A stretch of DNA of 64,000 nucleotides from Amycolatopsis sp. FBCC-B4732 (GTDB taxonomy: Bacteria; Actinomycetota; Actinomycetes; Mycobacteriales; Pseudonocardiaceae). The stretch spans positions 8,288,501 to 8,352,500 of the forward strand of contig NZ_CP095376.1 in assembly GCF_023008405.1 (NCBI RefSeq), given 5' to 3'. How positions within the stretch are numbered: position 1 is the first letter of the stretch; each line of letters starts with the position of its first letter. The notes below the pieces were generated by a model. That model worked only from the letters and a program-made list of their open reading frames with translations, was not told the DNA's origin and ran no database searches. Positions 17,112-25,635 of the stretch are shown piece after piece. The position numbers and the translations under genes were made by a program.

Positions 17112-18385
17112 CGCTGGCACCCCGCCGGATGCGGATCCCGGGCCGCAAGCGGTTCGGCGGGATCTTCAGCGGCGACACCGCGAGCTTCGTCTTCCTGTTC
17201 GGCTTCGGGTTCCTGTTCACCGCGTTCTTCCACGTCGACGGCTGGCGCCCGGCGCTCTACGGCTCGTCCCACGTGGACTTCCCGGCCGTCCTCGGCCTGC
17301 TCACGCTCTGCTGCGCGGTCGGCTGGCGCGGCCTCCTGCGCCGCGGCTTCGCCTGGGTCGAGCCGGCCGAGCTGACCTGGCTCGACTTCGCCCCGGTGGA
17401 CCGCGGCCGCGTCGTCACGCTGCGGCTGCTCGGCGCGTGGACCGGCGTCCTGGTGGTCACCGGCTACCTGGCCGCGCTGCTGCTCGCCGTCGGAGGGGCC
17501 GGGCTCGACCAGTGGCGTGCGGCCGTCGCGATGGTCGTCGCGACCGCCGTCGCCGCGGTCGCCTCCGCCCGGCGGACCGCGCTGCGGCTGGACGCGCTGG
17601 GCCCGCTCGCGCTCGCCGTCGCCGGGCTGCTCATCGCCTCGCTGCACCTCGGCCCGGTGGCCGTGCAGTTCGTCGCCGCGGGCGTGCTGGTCGCGGCGCT
17701 GCCGCTGGCGTTCGGCGGCGAGCCGGTGCACCGCGCGGGCCGGGCGGCACTGCTCGCCGGGTGGGACGGGCGGGTGCTGCGCTCGGTCGCCGTCACGTTC
17801 CTCGACCCGATGATGCTGCTCCCGCCGTCGGCCCCGGTCGGGCGCTTCCCGCTGCGCCGCCCGACCGCGCTCCGGCTGGCCTTCGCGGGCACGCTCGGCC
17901 GCTCCCGGTACGCGGGTGCGGCGGCGCTGGTCGGCTTCGCGGTCGTCGTCGCCCACATCGCCCTGCCGACCGTGCCGGGCGCGGTCCTCGTCGGCATCGG
18001 CGCGTACGTCGCGCTGACGCCGTTCGCCGGCGGGCTCGGCGAGCTCTGGCGCAACCCGGGCCGCCGCCGGTGGCTCGGGACGGGCAACCGCGAGCTGGTG
18101 CTGACCCACGGCCTGGCGCTGGCGGGCGTCGGGATCGGCTGGGCAGCGCTGCTCGCCGTGGTCACCCTCGCGGGTGGGACCTCGTTCGGGCCGGGCGCGT
18201 GGCTCGCGGTGCCGCTGTCGGTGCTCTCGATCCTGCGCACGGTCACCCGGACCGCCGTCGACTACGGCAATCCGGCGTTCGTGGACACCCCGATGGGCCC
18301 GATGCCCGCCAACCTCGTGCGCCAGCTCTTCCGCGGCCTCGACCTCCAGCTCATCGGGATCGTGCTGCTCTCCGCCGCCGTTTGA
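17108..18385 (+). CDS. ABC transporter membrane protein (DUF6297-like)
   Basis: This 425-residue polytopic membrane protein has about ten hydrophobic segments and no soluble domain. After the first helices it contains EPAELTWLDFAPVDRGRVV, a segment resembling the cytoplasmic motif of DUF6297-type permeases. It starts with GTG overlapping the ATPase stop (GTGA), so the pair is translationally coupled. It is probably the permease half of the transporter; direction and substrate are not evident. The family assignment is tentative. Confidence 0.82.
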   Translation: MTLAPRRMRIPGRKRFGGIFSGDTASFVFLFGFGFLFTAFFHVDGWRPALYGSSHVDFPAVLGLLTLCCAVGWRGLLRRGFAWVEPAELTWLDFAPVDRGRVVTLRLLGAWTGVLVVTGYLAALLLAVGGAGLDQWRAAVAMVVATAVAAVASARRTALRLDALGPLALAVAGLLIASLHLGPVAVQFVAAGVLVAALPLAFGGEPVHRAGRAALLAGWDGRVLRSVAVTFLDPMMLLPPSAPVGRFPLRRPTALRLAFAGTLGRSRYAGAAALVGFAVVVAHIALPTVPGAVLVGIGAYVALTPFAGGLGELWRNPGRRRWLGTGNRELVLTHGLALAGVGIGWAALLAVVTLAGGTSFGPGAWLAVPLSVLSILRTVTRTAVDYGNPAFVDTPMGPMPANLVRQLFRGLDLQLIGIVLLSAAV

Positions 18386-18416
18386 CCTACGCTCGCTCCG
18401 ACGAAGGGAGCAACCA

Positions 18417-18995
18417 GTGGGCGGTGGGCACGCACCGGGCGTCGGGCGGCGGGCGACCAGCGAGTTCCCGGCCGGCTGGACCGACGAGCACATCATCTCC
18501 GTCGTCAAGGACGTCGCGAACGACCCCAGCGAGGCCCGGCGGCGGCAGCCGAACGGCCGCTGGCGCTGCGCCGGCGAACGGTACAACGTGCACCTGATCG
18601 TCCTGGTCGAGGAGAACGGGCACGTGCACACCGCGTACCCGGTGGCGGGCCCCGGCGTCGTCCGCAACCCGGACACCGCCCGCGACCCGGCGAACCCGAC
18701 GGTCGCGGACCTCCAGAGCAACCGCATCAGCTTCTTCGCCGACAGCATCCTGACCAGCGTCGCCGACCGGCTGTCCCCCGAGGACTACACGCACTACCGG
18801 ACGCTGCTGTGGTCCGGCGAGTGGGAGGAACTGGCGGACGTGCTGGCCGCGCACTCGGTCAAGCTGGGCTTCGGCTTCTCGGCGGACGAGTACTCCGACT
18901 TCGAGAAGCTGCTCAACAGCTACGACCTGCCGGTGGCGGGCTGCGCGTTCCTCAACGACCGCGAGCACATCCTGAACCAGCTGCGCCCGGTCTAA
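18417..18995 (+). CDS. Truncated EndoU-like nuclease domain protein
   Basis: This 192-residue protein has residues 1-80 matching the C-terminal part of bacterial EndoU toxin domains: GGGH at 2-5, SEFPAGWTDEHIISVVKDVA at 15-34, NGRW near 46-49, and TAYP at 72-75. In the family an additional catalytic histidine lies upstream of the GGH motif; here the frame begins at GGGH, so that part is missing. Residues about 100-192 form a separate helical domain (LSPEDYTHYRTLLWSGEW). A GAAGGGAG ribosome binding site precedes the GTG. No secretion signal or delivery module is present. It shares its stop region with the convergent XRE gene. RNase activity is doubtful. Confidence 0.72.
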   Translation: MGGGHAPGVGRRATSEFPAGWTDEHIISVVKDVANDPSEARRRQPNGRWRCAGERYNVHLIVLVEENGHVHTAYPVAGPGVVRNPDTARDPANPTVADLQSNRISFFADSILTSVADRLSPEDYTHYRTLLWSGEWEELADVLAAHSVKLGFGFSADEYSDFEKLLNSYDLPVAGCAFLNDREHILNQLRPV

Positions 18996-19264
18996 CTCGC
19001 CTGGCTGAGCGTCGGCGACCCGACGGGCTCGACCGCCGCGCGCAGCTCGTCGAGCGGCAGGCCCACGGCGTCGGCGATGGCCGTGACCGTGAAGAACGCC
19101 GGCGTCGGGATGCGCCCCGTTTCGATCTTCCGGAGCGTTTCGACCGAGATCCCGGCCTCCGCGGCGACGTCGACCATGCTCCGGCCGGCCCGCGCCGTCC
19201 GCAGCGCCTGGCCGAGGCGTTCGCCGCGCTCGCGCTCGTCGTCTGTCAGCGGTACTCGCACCAT
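18992..19264 (-). CDS. XRE family helix-turn-helix regulator
   Basis: This 90-residue protein carries a Cro/C1-type helix-turn-helix (about residues 18-75; MVDVAAEAGISVETLRKIETGRIPTPAFFTVTAIADAV). The ATG at 19264 is favoured because a TAGTAT -10 element lies seven bases upstream; a longer in-frame reading exists but would cross the promoter. The gene is convergent with the EndoU-like gene and the two overlap by 4 bases at CTAA. An inverted repeat upstream (19289-19311) could be its operator. Confidence 0.85.
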   Translation of the reverse strand: MVRVPLTDDERERGERLGQALRTARAGRSMVDVAAEAGISVETLRKIETGRIPTPAFFTVTAIADAVGLPLDELRAAVEPVGSPTLSQAS

Positions 19265-19271
19265 GAACCCA

Positions 19272-19277
19272 ATACTA
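19272..19277 (-). promoter_or_regulatory. -10 element TAGTAT, leaderless type
   Basis: The hexamer is followed by seven bases and the ATG of the XRE gene, which decides the start and indicates leaderless translation. Confidence 0.6.
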
Positions 19278-19288
19278 ATACCACCTGA

Positions 19289-19311
19289 GTTGTCCACTGC
19301 CTGTGGACAAC
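19289..19311. promoter_or_regulatory. Perfect inverted repeat upstream of the XRE gene
   Basis: GTTGTCCAC (19289-19297) and GTGGACAAC (19303-19311) are exact inverted repeats with a five-base spacer. The site covers the -35 region of the XRE promoter, so it may be its autoregulatory operator. The right arm also contains the DnaA-box-like TGTGGACAA. Confidence 0.55.
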
Positions 19312-19330
19312 TCTGTGCACAGGTGTGGAA

Positions 19331-19362
19331 AAGCCCCGCCGAACGTCCGTTCGGCGGGGCTT
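19331..19362 (-). terminator. Rho-independent terminator of the S33 peptidase gene
   Basis: AAGCCCCGCCGAAC (19331-19344) pairs perfectly with 19349-19362 around a four-base loop. Read on the minus strand, the stem is followed by TTTTCC, so it ends transcription from the peptidase gene. Confidence 0.9.
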
Positions 19363-19380
19363 CCACTACACCTTGTGGTG

Positions 19381-21000
19381 TCAGGCGCCCGCGGGCACCG
19401 GAAGTGGCATGCCGGGCAGGCTCTGGTCGTTCGGCACGACGCCGTCGACCAGGTAGGCCTCCACGACCTTGTCCACACCCGCGTTGCCGCCGGCGTAGAT
19501 ACCGTGGTCACCCTCGCCGGTGATCGTCAGCATCCGCGAACCCGCGAACGCCTTGTGCGCGCGCCGCGCACCCTCGATCGGCGTCGCCGGGTCGTGCTCC
19601 GACTCGACGATCAGCACCGGCGGGACACCCTTGCCGTCCAGCACCGGGAGCGGTGCCGGCTGCTTCTTCCAGAACAGGCACGGCTGGATGAACCAGCCGG
19701 CACCCAGGAGCGGCAGCTGCTTGTCGATCAGCTTCTGCGAGTCCTTGATGGCGCTGTTCACGGTGCCGGTCCACGGACCCTCGTTGCACGGGATGGTCCA
19801 GAAGCTGGCGTCGTAGGAGTCGCCGTCGGTCGGGACCATCAGCGGCTGCGCGCCGGAGGTCTCGGTGCTCTTGTCGGCGGCCTTGACCTTCTGCGCGGCC
19901 GACGACTTCGCCTGCGCCGACGCCGTGCCCTGGGTCAGCGTGCGGACGCTGACCAGGTAGTCGGCGAGACCCGGGAAGGAGCGCTTCGAGTAGATGCTCG
20001 AGGCGATGAAGGCGTCCAGCCCGTTGGCCGACACGGTCGAGCCGTCGGGCAGGGTGACCGCGCCCTGGGTCAGGGCGTAGCGGACCTGCTCGTAGGTCTG
20101 GCGGGCCGCTTCACCGGTCGTGCCGAAGTGGTAGAGCTTGTCGTACTTCGCCACCCACGGGAGGAAGTCGGAGCGGAAGCGGCGCTCGAAGCCGAGCGGC
20201 TGCCAGTCGAACGACTTCTGCCACGTGGTCGTGAACTCCGTCGAGGAGTCGAGCACGAACCGGCCGGTGCGCGTCGGGTAGGCCTGCGCGTAGTGCGCGC
20301 CCATCCAGGTGCCCGCCGAGTAGCCGACCCAGTTGATCTTGTCGCGGCCGAGCAGCACGCGCAGCAGGTCGATGTCCTTGACCGTCTGGTCGGTGTTGAT
20401 CAGCGGGCCCAGCTCGCCGGACTTCTGCTGGCAGGACAGGGCCGCGTACTTCGTCGCCGCGACGATCAGGTTCAGGTTCTGCCGGTTGCGGTCACGCGGG
20501 TCGAGGTCCGAGCCGGTGCCGATGGCGCCACCGCACGTGATGTTCGTGCTCTTGCCGGTGCCGCGCGGGTCGAACCCGACGATCTCCTGGTGCTCCCGCA
20601 GCTTCGGCTGGTTGCGCAGGCGGGCCGGGAAGTTCCGGCCGGGCGCGCCCGGGCCGCCGGGGTTGGTGACGACGCTGGCGGTCGCGTCCTTGGTCGCCTT
20701 CAGGCGGCTGACGGCGATGGTCAGGTCGATCTGGGCGTTCGCCTGGTACCAGTTGCGCGGCGTCTTGTAGGTCGCGCACTCCATGTCCTCGGCGCCGGCG
20801 GGCGGGGCCGTCGGCAGCTCGGCGGGGACGGCGCACTTGTGCCAGTCGAGCTTCTGGTTCGCGTACTGCTGCGGGATGTTCGAGGAGTTCAGCGGCTGCT
20901 TGCCGGCCGCGGCCTCCTGGCCCGCGAAGGCCGGCGTGAACCCGGCCAGCAGGGTGCCGGCGATCGCCGGGATCACCACCGCGTAGCGGAGTCGTGTCAT
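19381..21000 (-). CDS. Secreted S33 family alpha/beta hydrolase (tripeptidyl aminopeptidase type)
   Basis: This 539-residue exported serine hydrolase has a signal peptide of about 26 residues ending AFA-G. The catalytic serine S228 lies in GYSAG, the acid in ESEHDPATP near residue 468 and the histidine in GEGDHGIY near residue 495. The oxyanion region reads NPGGPG. Layout and length match the SlpD/SlpE and TAP-like family that removes N-terminal di- or tripeptides from extracellular proteins. A terminator follows the gene. It is divergent from the DUF3311-symporter operon. Confidence 0.93.
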   Translation of the reverse strand: MTRLRYAVVIPAIAGTLLAGFTPAFAGQEAAAGKQPLNSSNIPQQYANQKLDWHKCAVPAELPTAPPAGAEDMECATYKTPRNWYQANAQIDLTIAVSRLKATKDATASVVTNPGGPGAPGRNFPARLRNQPKLREHQEIVGFDPRGTGKSTNITCGGAIGTGSDLDPRDRNRQNLNLIVAATKYAALSCQQKSGELGPLINTDQTVKDIDLLRVLLGRDKINWVGYSAGTWMGAHYAQAYPTRTGRFVLDSSTEFTTTWQKSFDWQPLGFERRFRSDFLPWVAKYDKLYHFGTTGEAARQTYEQVRYALTQGAVTLPDGSTVSANGLDAFIASSIYSKRSFPGLADYLVSVRTLTQGTASAQAKSSAAQKVKAADKSTETSGAQPLMVPTDGDSYDASFWTIPCNEGPWTGTVNSAIKDSQKLIDKQLPLLGAGWFIQPCLFWKKQPAPLPVLDGKGVPPVLIVESEHDPATPIEGARRAHKAFAGSRMLTITGEGDHGIYAGGNAGVDKVVEAYLVDGVVPNDQSLPGMPLPVPAGA

Positions 21001-21179
21001 ACGGTTGCCCCTTTTTGGCTTTTCACGTGCGGAGTCCGGCTATTGATATAGGGCTCGCGGAGGCGGGGCAACCGACGTTGGTCGGCAACGGCGGCCGCGG
21101 CGATCAAATCGATATCGGACAGACGTGACTCGCTGTCACCCAGGTTCTAAGGTCAGGCGGTCGGTTACGGGAGTGTTAG

Positions 21180-21467
21180 GTGAGGTCGATGTCGACTGTG
21201 AAGCACGACGGAAAGGTGCGCGGGTCGCGGTTCAACCCGTGGAACCTGCTCCTGATCGTCCCGCTGCTGGTCCTGGTCACGCCACTGTTCAACGTGGACG
21301 GTCCGCGGCTGTTCGGGATGCCGTTCTTCTACTGGTTCCAGTTCCTCATGGTCGCGGTCGGGGTGCTGAGCACCTGGATCGTCTACCTGATGACGCGGGA
21401 CAAGCCCACCACGGACGCCCCCGACCGGCTGAGCGTCGACGACCTGGACGAAGGGGACGCTCGATGA
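21180..21467 (+). CDS. DUF3311 small membrane protein
   Basis: This 95-residue membrane protein has two hydrophobic helices (about residues 22-38 and 48-70), the second in GMPFFYWFQFLMVAVGVLST, which is the DUF3311 pattern. Genes of this family routinely precede sodium:solute symporters such as rhizobial MctP, and it may be an accessory subunit. The GTG at 21180 has a GGGAG site six bases upstream; an ATG three codons later is an alternative. Its stop overlaps the symporter ATG (ATGA). Confidence 0.85.
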   Translation: MRSMSTVKHDGKVRGSRFNPWNLLLIVPLLVLVTPLFNVDGPRLFGMPFFYWFQFLMVAVGVLSTWIVYLMTRDKPTTDAPDRLSVDDLDEGDAR

Positions 21468-23119
21468 GCAACCTGCAGTGGCCCGAACTGATCATCTTCA
21501 CGATCCTGTTCGCGCTGGTCACCGTCCTCGGCTTCATGGCGGCGCGCTGGCAGCGCGGCGGCGGGCTGGACCACCTCGACGAATGGGGCCTCGGCGGCCG
21601 CAAGTTCGGTTCGTGGATCACGTGGTTCCTGCTCGGCGGTGACCTCTACACGGCGTACACCTTCGTCGCGGTACCCGCGCTGGTGTTCAGCGCCGGCGCG
21701 CTCGGCCTCTACGCGCTGCCGTACACGATCGTCGTCTACCCGATCGTCCTGCTGCCGGCGCTGCGGATGTGGTCGGTTTCGCGGGTCCGCGGCTACGTGA
21801 CCCCGGCCGACTTCGTGCGCGGCCGCTTCGGCTCGCCGATCCTCGCGCTGCTGGTGGCGATCACCGGCATCGTCGCGACCATGCCGTACATCGCGCTGCA
21901 GCTGGTCGGCCTCGAAGCCGTGCTGCGGACGATGGGCATCAACGGCTCCGGCATCGTCGGGCACCTGCCGCTGCTGATCGCCTTCGTCATCTTGGCGGTC
22001 TACACCTACCAGTCCGGCCTGCGGGCGCCCGCGCTGATCGCGTTCGTCAAGGACATCCTGATCTACATCGTCATCCTCGTGGCGATCATATACCTGCCCT
22101 CGAAGCTGGGCGGCTGGTCGCACATCTTCGACGCGGCGGCGAAGAAGCTCGGCACGCCGAACCCGACCACCGGCAAGCCGGCCGGCTCGATCCTGCTGAC
22201 CGCCAACAACCAGCTGCAGTACGCCACGCTGGCGCTGGGTTCGGCGCTCGCGCTCTTCCTCTACCCGCACTCGCTGACCAGCGTCCTCGCCTCCCGCGGC
22301 CGCACCGTCATCAAGCGGAACATGGTCGCGCTCCCGGCGTACTCGCTGGTGCTCGGCCTGCTGGCGCTGCTCGGCTACGTCGCCATCACGGCGGGCGTGA
22401 AGCCGCTGACGAACGCGGCCACCGGCAAGCCGGACGGCAACACGATCGTCCCGGTGCTGTTCGACAACCAGTTCTCGTCCTGGTTCGCCGGCATCGCGTT
22501 CGCCGCGATCGGCATCGGCGCGCTGGTGCCCGCCGCGATCATGTCGATCGCCGCGGCGAACCTGTGGACCCGCAACATCTACAAGGAGTACATCCGCAAG
22601 AACGCGACCCCGGCCGACGAGGCCAAGCAGGCGAAGCTCGCTTCGCTGGTCGTGAAGCTCGGCGCGGTGGCCGTGATCATCCTGATCGACCCGCAGTTCT
22701 CGATCGACCTCCAGCTCATCGGCGGCGTGCTGATCCTGCAGACGCTCCCGGCCGTGGCGCTCGCGCTGTACACGCGCTGGTTCCACCGCTGGGGCCTGAT
22801 CGCGGGCTGGGTCGTCGGCATCGGCTGGGGCCTGATCATGCTGTACGGCATCCCCAACCCGGCCAACGGAAAGCTCCACTTCGGCGGCTCGGCGCTGGCG
22901 CTGGGCAACATGTCGATCTTCGGCTGGCACCCGTTCTCGGGCTCCCTGGTCCAGATCTACGTCGGCTTCGTGGCCCTGATCGCCAACCTGGTGGTCGCGG
23001 CGATCGTCACGGTGATCGCCCGGCAGCTGAAGGTGTTCAACGGCACGGACGACACCAACCCGGCGGACTACCTGGCCGACGAGAACGACAAGGACCTGCG
23101 CCCGATCGGCGCTCACTGA
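21464..23119 (+). CDS. Sodium:solute symporter (MctP/monocarboxylate type)
   Basis: This 551-residue SSS-family transporter has about 13 transmembrane helices beginning LIIFTILFALVTVLGFMAA. The conserved region WGLGGRKFGSWITWFLLGGD (with YTAYTFVAVPA) and the YPHSLTSVLASR segment are typical of monocarboxylate or pyruvate permeases. It probably imports short organic acids with sodium or protons at the cell membrane. It is coupled to the DUF3311 gene. Substrate choice (lactate, pyruvate, acetate, propionate) is not resolved from the sequence. Confidence 0.9.
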   Translation: MSNLQWPELIIFTILFALVTVLGFMAARWQRGGGLDHLDEWGLGGRKFGSWITWFLLGGDLYTAYTFVAVPALVFSAGALGLYALPYTIVVYPIVLLPALRMWSVSRVRGYVTPADFVRGRFGSPILALLVAITGIVATMPYIALQLVGLEAVLRTMGINGSGIVGHLPLLIAFVILAVYTYQSGLRAPALIAFVKDILIYIVILVAIIYLPSKLGGWSHIFDAAAKKLGTPNPTTGKPAGSILLTANNQLQYATLALGSALALFLYPHSLTSVLASRGRTVIKRNMVALPAYSLVLGLLALLGYVAITAGVKPLTNAATGKPDGNTIVPVLFDNQFSSWFAGIAFAAIGIGALVPAAIMSIAAANLWTRNIYKEYIRKNATPADEAKQAKLASLVVKLGAVAVIILIDPQFSIDLQLIGGVLILQTLPAVALALYTRWFHRWGLIAGWVVGIGWGLIMLYGIPNPANGKLHFGGSALALGNMSIFGWHPFSGSLVQIYVGFVALIANLVVAAIVTVIARQLKVFNGTDDTNPADYLADENDKDLRPIGAH

Positions 23120-23124
23120 GTCCG

Positions 23125-23727
23125 TTATGTCCTCTGTGGACGGACGAGCACCCGGGAAACGAGGTAGAGCACCACGCCGTTGAGCAGGTGCCAGAGGAAG
23201 TGCGTGCCGGCCGGGACGTAGTCGCAGACGTCCCGGTCGAGCGTGCGCAAGCTCAGCGAGAGCGCGAACACCGCCCCCGCCACGACGTAGTGCGTCCAGT
23301 ACGCGTCGCGCGCGAAGGCGAGCACGGCGGCGAAGACGCCGAGTGCGATGAGGGCGGAGAGGTAGAGCCCGCCGCCGAACAACGCCGTACCGGCGGTCAG
23401 CGCGAGGAACGCCGGCGCGGCCACCCACCCCCACCGCCGGCTCCACCGGCGGCGGGCGAACACCACGACGTACACCAGCAGGAACACGAGGATCGCCCCC
23501 GAGTCCGCGACGGCCGCCCACCGCGTCGCGAGCAGGTGGAAGCCACTGCTCGCGACGAAGACGAGCCCGATCAACGCGGCGAGCACCCGCCCGGTCCGGT
23601 CCCCCTCGGCCAGCCGCCACACGAGCACGGCGGCGACGAGGAACGCGAGGTTGCTGAGACTGTTGAGCGGTTCTCCCCAGAGCCCGGGCCCGACGCGTTC
23701 GCAGTACCCGTCGACGTAGTCCGTCAC
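23125..23727 (-). CDS. Ceramidase-domain membrane protein
   Basis: This 200-residue protein with about six to seven membrane helices begins MTDYVDGYCERVGPGLWGEP, the alkaline ceramidase (PF05875-like) N-terminal pattern. Candidate zinc ligands of the CREST superfamily are present: the histidine in SSGFHLLATRWA and two in GTHFLWHLL. The GTG at 23727 gives exactly this family start, although the frame is open far upstream. Actinobacteria generally lack sphingolipids, so another amide or ester lipid may be the substrate. It ends 5 bases from the symporter stop. Confidence 0.85.
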   Translation of the reverse strand: MTDYVDGYCERVGPGLWGEPLNSLSNLAFLVAAVLVWRLAEGDRTGRVLAALIGLVFVASSGFHLLATRWAAVADSGAILVFLLVYVVVFARRRWSRRWGWVAAPAFLALTAGTALFGGGLYLSALIALGVFAAVLAFARDAYWTHYVVAGAVFALSLSLRTLDRDVCDYVPAGTHFLWHLLNGVVLYLVSRVLVRPQRT

Positions 23728-23912
23728 GGGTCCAGCCAACCAGGAATCAGCCGCACGCAGCCAGCCGCTGCGCGAGAATCGTCGTCGCGGTCCGGCACCG
23801 GCGCGGTGTGGCACCACGCGATGACGGTCTCGATGTGGAACGCCGACAGCGCGGGCCTGGTGCAGGCCTGCCGTCGTCCGCTTCCGGAGTTTCCCCGGTG
23901 AGCAGCGGAAGT

Positions 23913-23918
23913 TAGCGT
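23913..23918 (+). promoter_or_regulatory. -10 element TAGCGT, leaderless type
   Basis: Seven bases separate the hexamer from the ATG at 23926, which supports that start over the in-frame GTG at 23917. Confidence 0.5.
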
Positions 23919-23925
23919 GAAGCCC

Positions 23926-24498
23926 ATGAGCGAAGTGAGCCGGTTCCCGGTCGTGGAACTCGAAGACCTGCCCGACGACCTCCGTGCGCGCGTCGGCGCC
24001 ATCGCGGAGAAGTCGGGCTTCGTGCCCAACATCTTCCGCGCCCTGGGCCACCGCCCCGCCGAGCTGCGCGCGTTCCTCGACTACCACGACGCCCTGATGG
24101 AACGCTCCGACGGACTCACCAAGGCCGAGCGCGAGCTGGTCGTCGTCGCCACCTCCGGCGCCAACCACTGCACCTACTGCGTGGTCGCGCACGGCGCCAT
24201 CCTGCGCATCCGCGCCAAGGACCCCGAGCTGGCCGACCGCGTGTCGAGCAACCCGTGGCAGGTGGAGCTCGACGAACGCGGTCGCGCGATCGTCGACCTG
24301 GCCCTGGCGCTCGCCCAGGACTCCGCGCTGTTCGGCGAGGGCGATCTCGAAGCCGCGCGCAACGCGGGCCTGACCGACGACGAGATCTGGGACGTCGGCG
24401 CGATCACGGCGTTGTTCGCGATGTCGAACCGCCTCGCCCACCTGACGGCGCTGCGCCCCAACCCGGAGTTCTTCCTGCTCGGCCGCGTGCCGCGCTAG
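23926..24498 (+). CDS. AhpD-like peroxidase-related enzyme (carboxymuconolactone decarboxylase family)
   Basis: This 190-residue protein is of the CMD/AhpD fold, with the redox motif C82-x-x-C85 and H89 in NHCTYCVVAHGAIL. Members act as thiol peroxidases or disulfide partners in defence against peroxides. Its length and the EKSGFVPNIFRALGHRPAELRAF N-terminal region (about 29-50) fit the peroxidase-related subgroup of about 190 residues. It overlaps the convergent MarR-GNAT gene by four bases on CTAG, where both stop codons are read. Confidence 0.9.
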   Translation: MSEVSRFPVVELEDLPDDLRARVGAIAEKSGFVPNIFRALGHRPAELRAFLDYHDALMERSDGLTKAERELVVVATSGANHCTYCVVAHGAILRIRAKDPELADRVSSNPWQVELDERGRAIVDLALALAQDSALFGEGDLEAARNAGLTDDEIWDVGAITALFAMSNRLAHLTALRPNPEFFLLGRVPR

Positions 24499-25412
24499 AA
24501 CGTCAGGCGCCAGGTCTCGTCGGTCAGCTTCGGGCCCCAGTCGGCGAAATCCTCCTCGCGGACGAGCTCGAACCCGGCCGCGCGGTAGATCGAGCGCGCC
24601 GCCGTGAGGATGGAGACCGTCGAGAGCTCCATCCCGCGGTAGCCGTGCGCCCGCGCGAACTCGACGCACTCGGTGACCAGGCGCTTGCCGACGCCGTGGC
24701 CGCGGGCCGACGGCTCGAGCAGCAGCAACCGCAGCCTCGCCGTGTCCGCGTCCGGCCCGCGGGTGCACGCGATGCCGCCGACGCGCTCGCCGTCGAGCTC
24801 GGCGATCCAGAACGCCTGCCGCGGGTCGTCGCGGGTCTCGACGAAGTCGGCGACGATGCGCGCGACGAGCCCCTCGAACCGGTCGTCGAAGCCGTACTCC
24901 CGGCCGTAGAGCGAGCCGTGCCGTTCCACCACCCAGCCGAGGTCCCCCGGTCGTGGCGGACGCAGGACGAGCACCGGGTCCCGGCGGCGCTCGCCGACGA
25001 GGTCGCCGATCGTGCGCATCGCGGCCAGGAGGCGCTGCTGGTCTTCGTCGGCGAACCGGCCCAGCAGCCCGCCGATCCGGTCGGTCGAGCGCTGGTTGAG
25101 CACGGCGAACGCGGCCCGGCCGGCTTCCGTCGGGCGCACGAGCTGGCGGCGGGCGTCCTCCTCGGAGCGTTCCCGCGCGATCAGCCCCCGCGACTCGAGG
25201 CGGGCGAGCAGCCTACTCGCGTAGCCGGCGTCCAGGTCGAGGCGTTTCCGCAGGTCAGTGACCGGCAGTGGGTCCTGGTGGGTGAGTTCGAAGAGCACCC
25301 GGGCTTCCGGCAGCGAGTACTCGGCGTCCGCCGGGCCTTCGTCGAGCACCCCGATGACGCCGGTGTAGAGCCGGTTGAAAGCGCGGACCGCGGCCACCCG
25401 GTCGTTGTTCAT
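24495..25412 (-). CDS. MarR regulator fused to GNAT acetyltransferase
   Basis: This 305-residue fusion has a MarR winged helix in residues 1-140 (PVTDLRKRLDLDAGYASRLLARLESRGLIARERS) and a GNAT domain in about 150-305, with the acetyl-CoA loop LEPSARGHGVGKRLV and RSIYRAAGFELV. Such fusions occur widely; they may couple a metabolite or acetylation signal to transcription. GAGGTGG lies four bases before the ATG at 25412, which fixes the start. A palindrome just upstream is a likely self-operator. The acetyl acceptor is unknown. Confidence 0.92.
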   Translation of the reverse strand: MNNDRVAAVRAFNRLYTGVIGVLDEGPADAEYSLPEARVLFELTHQDPLPVTDLRKRLDLDAGYASRLLARLESRGLIARERSEEDARRQLVRPTEAGRAAFAVLNQRSTDRIGGLLGRFADEDQQRLLAAMRTIGDLVGERRRDPVLVLRPPRPGDLGWVVERHGSLYGREYGFDDRFEGLVARIVADFVETRDDPRQAFWIAELDGERVGGIACTRGPDADTARLRLLLLEPSARGHGVGKRLVTECVEFARAHGYRGMELSTVSILTAARSIYRAAGFELVREEDFADWGPKLTDETWRLTF

Positions 25413-25425
25413 TGACCACCTCAAC

Positions 25426-25443
25426 AAGTTCGTTGACGAAGTC
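25426..25443. promoter_or_regulatory. Palindromic site upstream of the MarR-GNAT gene
   Basis: AGTTCGT and ACGAAGT flank a TG centre in 25427-25442 and match as inverted repeats at 6 of 7 positions. The site lies 14 bases upstream of the start, where a MarR autoregulator would be expected to bind. Confidence 0.5.
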
Positions 25444-25635
25444 AATGATTACTCGACAGGTCCGCGGCGGCAAGTGACTTACCGGGGAAATGGGAAACCC
25501 CGCGATGCTGCCAGGTCGGGGGTCCGCCAGCATCACGGGGTCGTACTGGGTATCGACGGCACTTCGCACGTCGTTACACGTTGAGCACTATGTGGCATAG
25601 GTCACTCGAATGGGCGACCGCCACGGGGTGAGAGA

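Noticed and set aside
19289..19311. Replication origin because of DnaA-box-like sequences
   Set aside because: Only one pair of boxes is present here and another single box near 3155. No dnaA, dnaN or AT-rich unwinding region adjoins.
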